A stretch of 48,583 nucleotides of DNA from positions 1-48,583 of the forward strand of contig CAZCSK010000016.1 in the NCBI GenBank assembly GCA_964501265.1, read 5' to 3'. The position numbers and the translations under genes are program-made. The notes beneath the pieces were generated by a model, which was given only the letters and a program-made list of their open reading frames with translations, did not search any database and was not told the DNA's origin. The first letter of the stretch is position 1. Every line of letters starts with the position of its first letter. This document shows positions 40,702-48,583 of this stretch, one piece after another. This DNA is from CAZCSK01 sp964501265. GTDB lineage: Bacteria > Actinomycetota > CADDZG01 > JAHWKV01.

Positions 40702-42715
40702 CCACACTAACGAGAACATCCAAACTAACCCCTTTAACATAACTAAGGCCGTTGACTTTTCAGATGGCGACCTAGTTCGCACCTGGGTGAACCTACCCGG
40801 TAACGCTGGCCCCTATGGGTTCGTGGACCCCTTAGCTCCCATGCCGCTCTTCCTTTTGGGGGGTAAGGGCGTCGGGCGAACTCACCTTATGAAATATCTT
40901 TCTGCTCCACTCCAGGAGCTACGACATGAAGACGACCCATTGGAGGGCGTAAGAGAGGAGGGATTCCTGGGCATTTACCTACGATGTAGCGGCCTCAACT
41001 CTGGCAGATTTCGCGGTAAAGGGTTACCCGAAGAGGTCTGGGAGGACGTCTTTTCTTACTACTTTGATCTTTGGCTGACACAACTAACGCTGGAAACGGT
41101 TGAAATGGTCGCCTCACGACAACTCGACTCCAAACTTCAAGCGCAACTGTGCCTAGAGGCCACGAGATTATTCGACGAGTGGCCCCTAGATGCGCCCTCC
41201 AATCTAGGAGGCTTGATTAAAGGAATACATGAGTTCCAGCAGGAGCTTGACCTTGGGGTGAACAACGCCGCCGTTACGCGATCTCTTGATGCGAAAATCC
41301 GTGCGACTCGCGGAACTCTAGTATTTGGGATTCCTCGCGTTATCCAGGCAAATGTACCTTCGCTGAATGAGATTCAATTCCTATATCTCATTGATGAGTT
41401 TGAGAATCTATCCGAATATCAACAAATGTACGTAAACACGCTGGTCCGAGAGAAACAGGCACCCACCTCGTTTGTTGTGGGATCCCGAACATACGGCTTT
41501 CGGACGCGTGCGACTTACGCTTCCTCTGAAGAAAACAAAGAGGGTTCCGAATTCCATTTGAATTATCTTGATCGAATTTACCTTCAAAATAACGATAAGT
41601 ACGAGACCTTCTGTCGAAATCTAATAGGTCGCCGCGTCGCCGAAGCGGGCTATTCGGTGACGAACGACGAAGCGCTTAACCTCGACAACTGCTTCTTCAC
41701 CTATGAACAAGATCGATTGGCCCTACGCGAGACGGATTTTGCACAAAAGAGACCTACATCGGAACGTCCTTACATTCAGGCTCTACGCTCAAAGTTGATC
41801 AAGTTCAAACCAGTTGGTGTCAGTACTGAACGCGATGCCGACAAGATCGTAGAGACAATCGGGCTATCCGATTTTCCCCTTGTGGAGAAGACAAGTGTCT
41901 ATCTTCTCTACCATGCATGGGCAGACCGCAAAGATGTAAGCAAGGCTGCTCAGGAGGTCAGTTCCGCAGCCAGAGCATTCGTGGCCGGTGCCGCAGAAAC
42001 GCCACATGCGCAGAAGCTCGACAAGTTCAAAGGAGACCTAATTGCGCAGATGCTTAGAGAGTTTCATTTGCCTCAACGGTACTTGGGTTTTGACACTTTC
42101 ATGCGACTCTCTGCAGGGCTTCCAAGAAATCTCCTGATACTCCTGAAGTACACATTCCAATGGGCTATTTTCAATGGAGAGCAGCCGTTTCGTGATCACC
42201 CCATCGGAGAGAAAGCTCAACTTCAGGGCGTATTGGAGGCGGCGAAGTGGTTCTTCCAAGATGCCCCTGAAGCAGGAGAGCAATCGGAGCATGCAAGAGC
42301 TGCCGTCCAGAGATTGGGCCAGTTCTTTCGGAGACTTAGATTCAGCGATAAACCCTCCGAGAGCTCTTTGGTAACTTTCAACGTCAACGTGAGCCGTTTG
42401 AACTCAAATGCCCAAAATGTGCTTGATGCAGCCCATAAGTGGTCATTGGTCATTTCTACGCCTACGGGGCACAAGGAGGATAGCGGTGCCATCGAGCCCA
42501 AGTATCAGCTAAATCCCCTGCTCGCTCCCATATGGGATCTTCCGATAAGCCGGCGCGGTAGCGTCTCACTCTCCGAAGCTGAAGGGAATGCGATTTTTGA
42601 CTTTTCAGCCTCGGAAGATGCCTTCAATCGTGTTCTGCGCGATCGGCTGAAACGCCTGGAAGCTCCCTTTGGCCGGGAATCTGAGGACAACCAATCCGCT
42701 CTGTTTCGTCAATAG
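40694..42715 (+). CDS. ORC/CDC6-like P-loop ATPase
   Basis: A 673-aa AAA/STAND-type ATPase. Walker A is GGKGVGRTH (56-64), in which the usual lysine is arginine; Walker B is YLIDEFENLS (about 235), and sensor-like FVVGSRTYGFRTR follows. The region after residue 350 is helical with a possible winged-helix part near FMRLSAGLPRNLLILLKYTF. It overlaps the PRTase-like gene by 8 bases and ends 4 bases before the next gene. Such ATPases are thought to sense invasion and switch effector partners. The Arg in the P-loop may lower hydrolysis. Confidence 0.75.
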   Translation: MSNHTNENIQTNPFNITKAVDFSDGDLVRTWVNLPGNAGPYGFVDPLAPMPLFLLGGKGVGRTHLMKYLSAPLQELRHEDDPLEGVREEGFLGIYLRCSGLNSGRFRGKGLPEEVWEDVFSYYFDLWLTQLTLETVEMVASRQLDSKLQAQLCLEATRLFDEWPLDAPSNLGGLIKGIHEFQQELDLGVNNAAVTRSLDAKIRATRGTLVFGIPRVIQANVPSLNEIQFLYLIDEFENLSEYQQMYVNTLVREKQAPTSFVVGSRTYGFRTRATYASSEENKEGSEFHLNYLDRIYLQNNDKYETFCRNLIGRRVAEAGYSVTNDEALNLDNCFFTYEQDRLALRETDFAQKRPTSERPYIQALRSKLIKFKPVGVSTERDADKIVETIGLSDFPLVEKTSVYLLYHAWADRKDVSKAAQEVSSAARAFVAGAAETPHAQKLDKFKGDLIAQMLREFHLPQRYLGFDTFMRLSAGLPRNLLILLKYTFQWAIFNGEQPFRDHPIGEKAQLQGVLEAAKWFFQDAPEAGEQSEHARAAVQRLGQFFRRLRFSDKPSESSLVTFNVNVSRLNSNAQNVLDAAHKWSLVISTPTGHKEDSGAIEPKYQLNPLLAPIWDLPISRRGSVSLSEAEGNAIFDFSASEDAFNRVLRDRLKRLEAPFGRESEDNQSALFRQ

Positions 42716-42719
42716 AGGC

Positions 42720-43685
42720 ATGGATTACACAATCCTTTACAAACAAAAGTTCCACCTCGATGAGTTGTCTTCTATTCCCCCATCCTGGGACCTCTTCATT
42801 TCTGCATTCAATGCTAGCGAACGAGTCCAGGCCGTCTTCGACAACGTACCCGCTCGCACCAAGCACTGGCTTGTTCATCCTGAATATACGTACAAACCGG
42901 ACGAACTTCCGACGACCAATCCAGTCTTCGCACCTCATTCTCGCAATGAGGCTGAATGGACTCAGGAATACGTCGCCAGTCTCCAGCTTGACTGGAGATC
43001 CATACAAATCTGCGTCGATATTACGGGATTCATGCGACCCCAATTGATGTTCTTTCTGGCTTGGCTTTTCAACAATGGGGTCACTAAGTTAGATGCCCTT
43101 TATACCGATCCGGTTAAGTATGTGAAGGAGGAAGACACGACTTTTACCGAAGGCCCCGTCGTAGAAGTTCGGCAGGTTGCGGGATTTGAAGGAGTGCATG
43201 TGCCCGACCCACGAACTACTGACCTACTCATCATAGGAACGGGATACGACAATAGCCTGATCTCGCACGTCGCAGATTCAAAGGATAGGGCTCATAAAGT
43301 TCAGCTGTTTGGCCTGCCTTCGTTGCAGGCCGATTTCTATCAAGAGAATGTATTGCAGGCTGCGAAGGCGGCAGAATCTATAGGTCACTACTTGGACGAC
43401 GAGGCCCTCTTCGCGCCCGCGAACGATCCGTTTGTCACGGCTCAAGTGCTTCACAACGAAGTAAAGCGGCAGCGTGAGGAAGGTGTTCAGAATGTTTATC
43501 TATCGCCCTTGGGTACAAAACCCCAAGTCCTTGGTTTTGCGTTGTTTTACTTGACTGAATGTGTAGGAACGGCGACAAGTATCATTTTCCCGTTCGCTGA
43601 GCGCTATACGAGAGAAACTACGAAAGGTGTGTCACGAATATGGCGCTACACGATTGAACTCCTAAATCCACACCTAACCCTATGA
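42720..43685 (+). CDS. Rossmann-like protein of unknown function in ATPase operon
   Basis: A 321-aa protein. I chose the ATG at 42720 (AGAGG just upstream); a TTG 51 bases earlier would overlap the ATPase gene. The first 130 residues end in an IQICVDITGFMRPQLMFFLA segment. The second half looks like a nucleotide-binding alpha/beta fold: TTDLLIIGTGYDNSLISHVA, then VYLSPLGTKPQVLGFALFYL and GTATSIIFPFAERY. I do not recognise the family. Position between ATPase and dUTPase with overlapping or near-touching ends makes it a component of the same unit, perhaps sensor or effector. Confidence 0.68.
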   Translation: MDYTILYKQKFHLDELSSIPPSWDLFISAFNASERVQAVFDNVPARTKHWLVHPEYTYKPDELPTTNPVFAPHSRNEAEWTQEYVASLQLDWRSIQICVDITGFMRPQLMFFLAWLFNNGVTKLDALYTDPVKYVKEEDTTFTEGPVVEVRQVAGFEGVHVPDPRTTDLLIIGTGYDNSLISHVADSKDRAHKVQLFGLPSLQADFYQENVLQAAKAAESIGHYLDDEALFAPANDPFVTAQVLHNEVKRQREEGVQNVYLSPLGTKPQVLGFALFYLTECVGTATSIIFPFAERYTRETTKGVSRIWRYTIELLNPHLTL

Positions 43686-44134
43686 GCGAAGACATTCGCA
43701 GTGCTGGTTTGCAGATATTGCGGCTCGATGCTGGCTTGCCCTTGCCTGCCTATGCAAAGGCAAGAGACGCCGGGCTAGACCTGCTTACGAGGATTTCTTT
43801 CGAACTCAGCCCTGGGGAGAGGAAGGCGATCCCTACAGGTGTCGCAGTTGCGATACCGGAAGGCTACACGGGTATGGTTCTTCCCCGCAGTGGGATTGCG
43901 CTCAAGAGTGGAGTCACTGTATTGAACTCCCCGGGTTTAATCGACTCTGGCTACCGAGGTGAAATAAGTGTTCTGCTTATAAATCATCATCCGTCCGATT
44001 CGTTTCGCGGGGAACGTGGGGAGCGCATAGCACAGTTAGTCATTCTTCCTGTCGCGACGGCTAAACTGACTGAAGTGGCTCAGCTTTCCAAAACGGAGCG
44101 CGGTGAGCAAGGGTTTGGCCATACGGGTCGGTGA
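43682..44134 (+). CDS. dut: dUTPase
   Basis: A 150-aa trimeric-type dUTP pyrophosphatase (dUTP to dUMP plus PPi). All five family motifs are present: AKARDAGLDL (25-34), LPRSGIALKSG (67-77), LNSPGLIDSGYRGE (81-94, catalytic Asp in the IDSGYRG), RGERIAQLVI (112-121) and TERGEQGFGHTG (138-149). The start overlaps the preceding stop (ATGA), so it belongs to the four-gene unit instead of standing alone. dUMP is the substrate of the convergent ThyX gene, one base past its stop. It could be a housekeeping copy or cargo of the defence-like unit. Confidence 0.92.
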   Translation: MSEDIRSAGLQILRLDAGLPLPAYAKARDAGLDLLTRISFELSPGERKAIPTGVAVAIPEGYTGMVLPRSGIALKSGVTVLNSPGLIDSGYRGEISVLLINHHPSDSFRGERGERIAQLVILPVATAKLTEVAQLSKTERGEQGFGHTGR

Positions 44135-44135
44135 G

Positions 44136-44915
44136 TTACACCTTCCGAAATTCCGTCACCCACTCACCCTGCTCGTTTTCTTCGTAGTCTTCGAACAATA
44201 GTGGGCACTCCTTCTTAAGGATGTGACCAACTTGACCAAACACGGTTCTGATTTCTTCCTCCGCCCCCTGCGCAGTTCGCATTTCGATTACGTGTCGAAG
44301 TGTTCGGACATTCGCAGACCACATGATTGCCGTGGAGAGCCCCATTGGAAGAATTCGACGGAGGGCAGAAGTTAGTTCCTTCTTCTCTTGAAAGGAAACG
44401 CCCTCAGAGTCAAGACCAAGATCCACTACGGCTTTACGGTGAAAAGATTCGATGGATTCCACGAGTCCCACAATGTCCTCCTGAATAGCCTCAAGGCCAG
44501 CGGGAACGCGGAATCCTAACTCTCTTGGCCGAACATATCGCAGACTCTCCTGACTGATTGCAACGCCGACTCGGTGGCGGACCAACTCATGAGTGAATGT
44601 TCTGGAGACGTCATGAAAGATGAATGAGTACACGGAATGTTCCAAAACCGATCCGTGACCGGACGCCAAAATGTTCCGGAGGAAGATGCGAGGATCAATT
44701 CTAATGCGAGAAACGTTGGGGTTGAGTCCCGGCTGCCAGGATTTATAGCAGAGCCTTCCTGCTACTTCGGTCAGGATTTCAGCTTCGGACCCGCCGATCT
44801 TTTCCCTTCTAGTCGCCCAATCAGATGCACCTAGTAGATCGAGATAAGCGCGAAGCGAAGTCCAATCAACCGAAGGCTTGGCTACAATGAACACCTTGGG
44901 TTGGGTTTCCTTCAT
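44136..44915 (-). CDS. thyX: Flavin-dependent thymidylate synthase, variant motif
   Basis: A 259-aa FAD/NADPH-dependent enzyme converting dUMP to dTMP with methylenetetrahydrofolate. GHGSVLEHSVYSFIFHDVSR and HELVRHRVGVAISQESLRYV are diagnostic. The signature between RHR (113-115) and the serine before LRY is one residue longer than in textbook ThyX (RHRx7S). Later LPMGLSTAIMWSANVRTLRH binds nucleotide. The ATG overlaps the DNA methyltransferase stop by 4 bases. A strict thymidylate role is likely; a related dUMP- or dCMP-modifying role cannot be excluded by eye. Confidence 0.88.
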   Translation of the reverse strand: MKETQPKVFIVAKPSVDWTSLRAYLDLLGASDWATRREKIGGSEAEILTEVAGRLCYKSWQPGLNPNVSRIRIDPRIFLRNILASGHGSVLEHSVYSFIFHDVSRTFTHELVRHRVGVAISQESLRYVRPRELGFRVPAGLEAIQEDIVGLVESIESFHRKAVVDLGLDSEGVSFQEKKELTSALRRILPMGLSTAIMWSANVRTLRHVIEMRTAQGAEEEIRTVFGQVGHILKKECPLLFEDYEENEQGEWVTEFRKV

Positions 44916-46297
44916 TTGACGGCAAACCTCGCCGAAGCCTTCCTGAAACCCATTATCACTTCTGCCGGAATGATTTCCGCGCTCCTGTTTCTCTTGGTCA
45001 TGAGACCGCGCGACTTAATGATGTCCGAAACGGCAAATTCTCGCTTCATTCCTAGATCGGTAACCAACCATTCCAAATAACGCCACGTTTCGAATGTATG
45101 GCCGCAGACCGAATTGGTGCCGCCCACTATTACAAGAAATCCGTTGGGCGTAAGCATTCGAATAGTTTCTTCAAAAGCGAGGCGCATTTCGACAAGGTAG
45201 GTTGCAGCTATGTGAGCGCGCAGCGGATTAAGTCGTCGTATCCGAGTCAGTAACTTGTCAGCGTCCTCTATACCGGTGGGCTGAAATGATTCGTATTGAT
45301 GCTTTCTGAAGTGCTCACGACCAATCGAAAGTTCTTCGAGCAAGCGTAGTTCCTTTGAGCTGGCAAGGCTCAACCATCCTAGACTAAGAGAGGAGGACCG
45401 GACATATTTTTGTGCACCTACGTAGGGTGGAGAGGTAAGAGCTAGCTTTACTCTTCCCTCCAATCCCAGGTGCGACGTAGCCTTCCTTAAAAACCGACTG
45501 TCCCCTTCCACAACATCGACGAATCCCTTCGCCCCAGCTTTGGTGAGTCCCTCCATCCTTCTTAGATTAGCGACCACCGCTTCATTGAAGAGACCTGGTA
45601 CGTCTGCTTTGGTCAACATCTTGAGTCCCCTGTTGGAGGTTTCTCGTAGCGGATGGCCGACAGGATATTGATCGCGCTGGAGCCTTACAGGGACGTTTAA
45701 ACGAGGGTCAGCTAAGCTAACCTTTCTGGAGGTTTGCGAAAGACAAAGAAGAAAAAAGTCTCTGATTGCGGGGTTCTGGAATCTGTCAATTCCGGATTTT
45801 AAGCGCTTAAGCTGCTCGGTGGTGCGGGGAGTAAACCAGTAAGAAAGGTTTACTACGTCGGGTAGGCCGCGTTCGTCGCTAAGTCGATCTACACGTTGTC
45901 TCAGCCTCTTAGCCGCAAGCTGTAGATGACGGGGATCTAGCGGCGTCGTCTTAACTCTGGAAATTAGGCAGGCGAGGGGATTCGAATCCACCCCTACCGC
46001 CCGTCGACCGGCTAGCTGAGCCTCAAGTAGTACGGTCCCAGACCCAGCAAATGGGTCCATCACGACATCACCCGGGTCCGACAGTTGCTTGGCCGCGCAG
46101 AACACTGCAGGAATCTGCCTCAGCAGCTTAGCCGGATATGCGTGAATGAAATGGGTTGCTCGCTCTCCTTTTGATATCCACGAGACTAACTCACGGAAGT
46201 CGACAACCGGCGGTGATCCATTCCTTCCGCCTACTTGAAAAAGCAGGTCCAGGACCTCGTCTGCAGAGGACGCGCTGGTCGAAATACGAGCTTGCAT
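44912..46297 (-). CDS. DNA methyltransferase (N4-cytosine/N6-adenine type)
   Basis: A 461-aa SAM-dependent DNA methyltransferase. HAYPAKLLRQIPAVFCAAKQ leads to the SAM-binding motif VMDPFAGSGTVLLEA (79-93); the catalytic LTSPPYVGAQKYV (287-299, SPPY) comes later. The SPPY form is commonest in N4-cytosine enzymes. GFLVIVGGTNSVCGHTF is near the end. No restriction gene is adjacent; instead its stop overlaps the thyX start (ATGA). It may be an orphan methylase or the self-marking part of the right-hand island. Confidence 0.87.
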   Translation of the reverse strand: MQARISTSASSADEVLDLLFQVGGRNGSPPVVDFRELVSWISKGERATHFIHAYPAKLLRQIPAVFCAAKQLSDPGDVVMDPFAGSGTVLLEAQLAGRRAVGVDSNPLACLISRVKTTPLDPRHLQLAAKRLRQRVDRLSDERGLPDVVNLSYWFTPRTTEQLKRLKSGIDRFQNPAIRDFFLLCLSQTSRKVSLADPRLNVPVRLQRDQYPVGHPLRETSNRGLKMLTKADVPGLFNEAVVANLRRMEGLTKAGAKGFVDVVEGDSRFLRKATSHLGLEGRVKLALTSPPYVGAQKYVRSSSLSLGWLSLASSKELRLLEELSIGREHFRKHQYESFQPTGIEDADKLLTRIRRLNPLRAHIAATYLVEMRLAFEETIRMLTPNGFLVIVGGTNSVCGHTFETWRYLEWLVTDLGMKREFAVSDIIKSRGLMTKRNRSAEIIPAEVIMGFRKASARFAVK

Positions 46298-46662
46298 AAG
46301 CCAAGACTAAGCCACGACTTGCAGCGTGAGTCCATCAGGCTAAATGGATTGATGGGTTAACCCAAATGGACATAGTCTTTTGGGTGTTAAGGGCCTGCCA
46401 ACGTGACGATGTAGCGAGTCATTGCGGCGGTGGTCATTTTCAAGGGATGGCAGACGTGTTCGCCCGGGTTTTCGCGCGCGAGGATAGGCACTTGGACAAT
46501 AGAAGGAGGGTGCGGAGATTCCGCGACATTCAGATTTCCGCTCAGGGAAGTATGTGCCAACTGTTGCTTCTCCTCCGTCAGCGCGGCCACATGCGCCCGG
46601 TCTTTCTAGGGCGACATGACCTGGCCTGCCCCGAGAGCCTAAGGTCACCTTTCTTCCAATGG

Positions 46663-46691
46663 TTGGCGCAGAGCTTTACTTGGGGTAACCT
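46663..46691 (+). promoter_or_regulatory. Candidate promoter of acyl-CoA dehydrogenase genes
   Basis: TTGGCG (46663-46668) and TAACCT (46686-46691) are separated by 17 bases, about 40 bases before the start codon. Each box matches consensus only partly. Confidence 0.38.
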
Positions 46692-46696
46692 TTTCT

Positions 46697-46710
46697 TGAC
46701 CCGTGGGTCA
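46697..46710 (+). promoter_or_regulatory. Palindromic operator candidate TGACCC-GT-GGGTCA
   Basis: A perfect 14-bp palindrome with 6-bp arms sits just after the candidate -10 box and before the AAGGAGG ribosome site. This position suits a TetR- or GntR-type repressor of fatty-acid genes. The regulator itself is not in the window. Confidence 0.5.
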
Positions 46711-46732
46711 GGAAAATCTCAAGGAGGCAATA

Positions 46733-47845
46733 TTGGATCTGAAACCGACCGAGGAGCAGCACGCAATCGTCGAGGTAGTTCGCGATCTTGCGGTCAACGA
46801 GATCCGTCCAGACGCCCGAGAGTTTGAAGGAGCCGGGCGGGTGCCCGATGCAATAGTGAAGCAATTGTTTGAGATGGGTATCTCGACCCCCACCCCGGAG
46901 GAGTTCGGGGGCCAAGGCATCTTCGACGCGGTGACCAGCGTGATGATTGCAGAGGAGATTGCCTTCGGTGACCCAGGGGTCGCCTTTTCTGTTTTGTGGG
47001 CAGGAGCGGCAGCGACGGTCATCGACATTGCCGGTTCCGATTCTGAGCGTGCGGAGCTCTTGCCGCAACTCGCCGATGGGGCAAGAGCATCAGTTGCTTT
47101 GGCCGAAAGAGACGCGGGCACCGACATCACGGAGCTGGAAGTAAGCGCGTCTGAGGAGGGCACCCTTTCCGGACGCAAGTACGCAGTCGTCAATGCGGAT
47201 CTCGCCTCGATCCGGTTAGTTGCGGCATCTGGACCAACGCTCTGGCTTCTCGATACGGAGTCCGAGCCGTTGGCCCGTCCCGAAGACAAAATGGGCCTTC
47301 GTTCCGCGAGGACATTCAAAGTCGACTACAACGGGGTGCCCGCGACGCCATTTGGCCGCGACGTCGACGCGGTACGGGTCGCTCTGTTGCGGGTCAAGTT
47401 GCTGAATGCTGGAATCGCCCTCGGCCTTTCCCGCGCCGCCCTCGAATATGCAACTCAGTACGCCAGGGAACGCACGGCTTTTGGCCGGCCGATCGGGGCG
47501 TTTCAGGGGATCTCATTCAAAATCGCCGACCGAGCGATGGATCTCGAGACGGCGCGGCTTATCACCTTGAAGGCGGCATGGGCGGTTGACAATCTAAGGC
47601 CTGATGCCGACCGGCTTGTGATGGCGGCCTGCGGTCACGCTGCGGCTGCGGCCGTCGCCAATGCTGACGATGGCGTTCAAATCCTGGGGGGTCACGGATA
47701 CATGAGGGACCACCCCGAAGAGATGTGGTACCGAGACGCGCTCACCCTTGCAACATTGGAGTCTGCCTCGATGATCGGCGACATCTTTCTCTCGAAGGCT
47801 TACCAGTTGGTGGGTGCAGGTTCGCAGCGAAATGGAGGTGCGTGA
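46733..47845 (+). CDS. Acyl-CoA dehydrogenase
   Basis: A 370-aa FAD-dependent dehydrogenase of the acyl-CoA dehydrogenase family, likely in beta-oxidation or amino-acid/steroid side-chain catabolism. ALAERDAGTDI matches the first family signature; ERTAFGRPIGAFQGISFKIA, GVQILGGHGYMRDHP (second signature) and EMWYRDALTLATLE follow. The start is the TTG at 46733 (MDLKPTEEQHAIVEVV), behind a strong AAGGAGG; the GTG at 46703 has none. Its stop shares one base with the next dehydrogenase gene. Paired genes of this kind often form heteromeric enzymes. The substrate cannot be told. Confidence 0.9.
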   Translation: MDLKPTEEQHAIVEVVRDLAVNEIRPDAREFEGAGRVPDAIVKQLFEMGISTPTPEEFGGQGIFDAVTSVMIAEEIAFGDPGVAFSVLWAGAAATVIDIAGSDSERAELLPQLADGARASVALAERDAGTDITELEVSASEEGTLSGRKYAVVNADLASIRLVAASGPTLWLLDTESEPLARPEDKMGLRSARTFKVDYNGVPATPFGRDVDAVRVALLRVKLLNAGIALGLSRAALEYATQYARERTAFGRPIGAFQGISFKIADRAMDLETARLITLKAAWAVDNLRPDADRLVMAACGHAAAAAVANADDGVQILGGHGYMRDHPEEMWYRDALTLATLESASMIGDIFLSKAYQLVGAGSQRNGGA

Positions 47846-48583
47846 TGATCACTTTCGAACTCAACGACACTTTGAAGGGTGTCGAGCAATTCGTACATGA
47901 ATTCGCCGAACAGACTTTGCGTCCACTTGCGCGTGAAGCCGACGAGAAGGGCAGTGTCGAGCCGCAAGTGATCAAGATGCTCGGCCAAATCGCTGGGGGA
48001 CGGGCAACAGTCGTCCCACAAGAACAAGACGAGACTGAAGACGGGCCACGCATCGGCAACATGTTGTCAATTGTTGGCAGTGAAGAGTTGGCGTGGGGGG
48101 ACGCCGCGATGATTCTGAATATTCCGGGGCCCGGTCTGGCCGGTCCCTCCATCAACGCCGCAGGGACCGAGGACCAGAAGCGCCGATACCTGCACGAAGT
48201 CTTCAAAGGTGACCAACCGAAATTTGGCGCTCTCGCCGTCACGGAGCCTCAAGCAGGATCCGACGTGTCCAACGTCCAGGCCACCGCCGTGCGCGACGGC
48301 GACGAGTGGATTATCAACGGTACGAAGATTTACTGCACTAACGGGGCGCGAGCCGACGTTCTTGTCATCAACGCAACGATCGACAAGACCCAGGGCCGCG
48401 CTGGCCAGAAACTTTTCGTTATCGAAAAGGGGACGGCTGGAATGATCGTCGGAAAGATCGAAAAGAAGCTGGGGCTCAGCGCTTCGGAAACGGCTGAGTT
48501 GGTTTTCGATAACTGCAGGATTCCGTTCGGCAACATTCTGGGTGGCGAAGACGCTCTCAATCCGACTTCGGGCTTCAAGGGAA
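47845..48583 (+). CDS. Acyl-CoA dehydrogenase, second gene, 3' end beyond window
   Basis: ATG at 47845 (TGATG overlap with the previous stop, GGAGGTGCG upstream) opens 246 codons that run off the right edge. The start MITFELNDTLKGVEQFVHEF is a typical N-terminal helix. FGALAVTEPQAGSDVSNVQA contains the first family signature (T-E-x2-AGSD), then WIINGTKIYCTNGARADVLV. ELVFDNCRIPFGNILG precedes the C-terminal helical domain. It is closer to the family consensus than the first gene and probably works in the same pathway. Confidence 0.9.
   Translation, partial: MITFELNDTLKGVEQFVHEFAEQTLRPLAREADEKGSVEPQVIKMLGQIAGGRATVVPQEQDETEDGPRIGNMLSIVGSEELAWGDAAMILNIPGPGLAGPSINAAGTEDQKRRYLHEVFKGDQPKFGALAVTEPQAGSDVSNVQATAVRDGDEWIINGTKIYCTNGARADVLVINATIDKTQGRAGQKLFVIEKGTAGMIVGKIEKKLGLSASETAELVFDNCRIPFGNILGGEDALNPTSGFKG

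Larger units (their letters stand above)
46298..46732. other. Regulatory region between island and fatty-acid genes
   Basis: About 430 bases without a supported gene. Next to the methyltransferase start is a 12-bp palindrome, TGGGTTAACCCA (46353-46364), a possible operator. Open frames here on both strands lack ribosome sites and family character. The right part contains the promoter and operator candidates for the acyl-CoA dehydrogenase gene. Confidence 0.45.

Noticed and set aside
45970..45990. T-loop-like GGATTCGAATCC
   Set aside because: A chance palindrome inside the DNA methyltransferase coding sequence, without any tRNA cloverleaf around it.
46387..46590. Minus-strand 67-codon frame before the acyl-CoA dehydrogenase gene
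   Set aside because: It has a GTG start without a ribosome site and lies antisense in a regulatory region; no family resemblance.

Overview
The window looks like a bacterial chromosome segment of moderate to high GC from a Gram-positive-like, possibly actinobacterial lineage. The hints are ThyX, GTG and TTG starts, near-leaderless transcripts and tight four-base gene overlaps; the sequence alone does not fix the phylum. Two accessory islands flank and interrupt a core amino-acid biosynthesis block.

Left island, about 1-24.2 kb. The first 14.4 kb is a run of minus-strand defence-type genes: a Gabija-like pair (OLD-family ATPase/TOPRIM nuclease plus UvrD-like helicase), a PIN-domain protein, an overlapping operon of MmeI/YeeA-type DNA methyltransferase, SF2 helicase and GIY-YIG-like protein, then a non-intron reverse transcriptase beside a HEPN-domain protein. 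From 14.4 to 22.2 kb the sequence looks like a decayed or integrated plasmid or ICE: a group II intron 3' remnant (domains V-VI), four 11-bp iteron-like repeats, a plus-strand train of small genes with strong ribosome sites, an accessory DnaN clamp, an ArdC-N-like protein, a PTP-type phosphatase, and a hammerhead ribozyme of type II topology. Two minus-strand genes follow: a tandem-repeat protein and a HEPN-like/TPR protein. A short ORF coupled to the malic enzyme gene may be the stump of a gene cut by island insertion.

Core block, 24.2-39.3 kb. A ten-gene minus-strand operon (orf93-ilvB-ilvN-ilvC-leuA-leuC-leuD-leuB-cimA-malic enzyme) covers most branched-chain amino acid synthesis, with ilvD separately on the plus strand. 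Citramalate synthase implies isoleucine made from pyruvate and acetyl-CoA, sharing LeuCD and LeuB with the leucine branch. The operon leader has a promoter, a 19-residue leader peptide with ten Ile/Leu/Val residues and an intrinsic terminator. The DAHP synthase-chorismate mutase gene has its own attenuator, with a leader peptide containing Trp-Tyr-Phe-Phe. A 72-bp repeat is fused in frame to the 3' end of ilvB and the 5' end of leuB.

Right island, 39.6-46.3 kb. Four overlapping plus-strand genes encode a phosphoribosyltransferase-like protein, an ORC/CDC6-like P-loop ATPase, a Rossmann-like unknown protein and a dUTPase. They converge on a two-gene minus-strand unit, a DNA methyltransferase followed by ThyX. 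This mix of sensor/ATPase-like genes with deoxyuridine and thymidylate enzymes is the best candidate in the window for an undescribed system. The window ends with two tandem acyl-CoA dehydrogenase genes, the second cut by the window edge.
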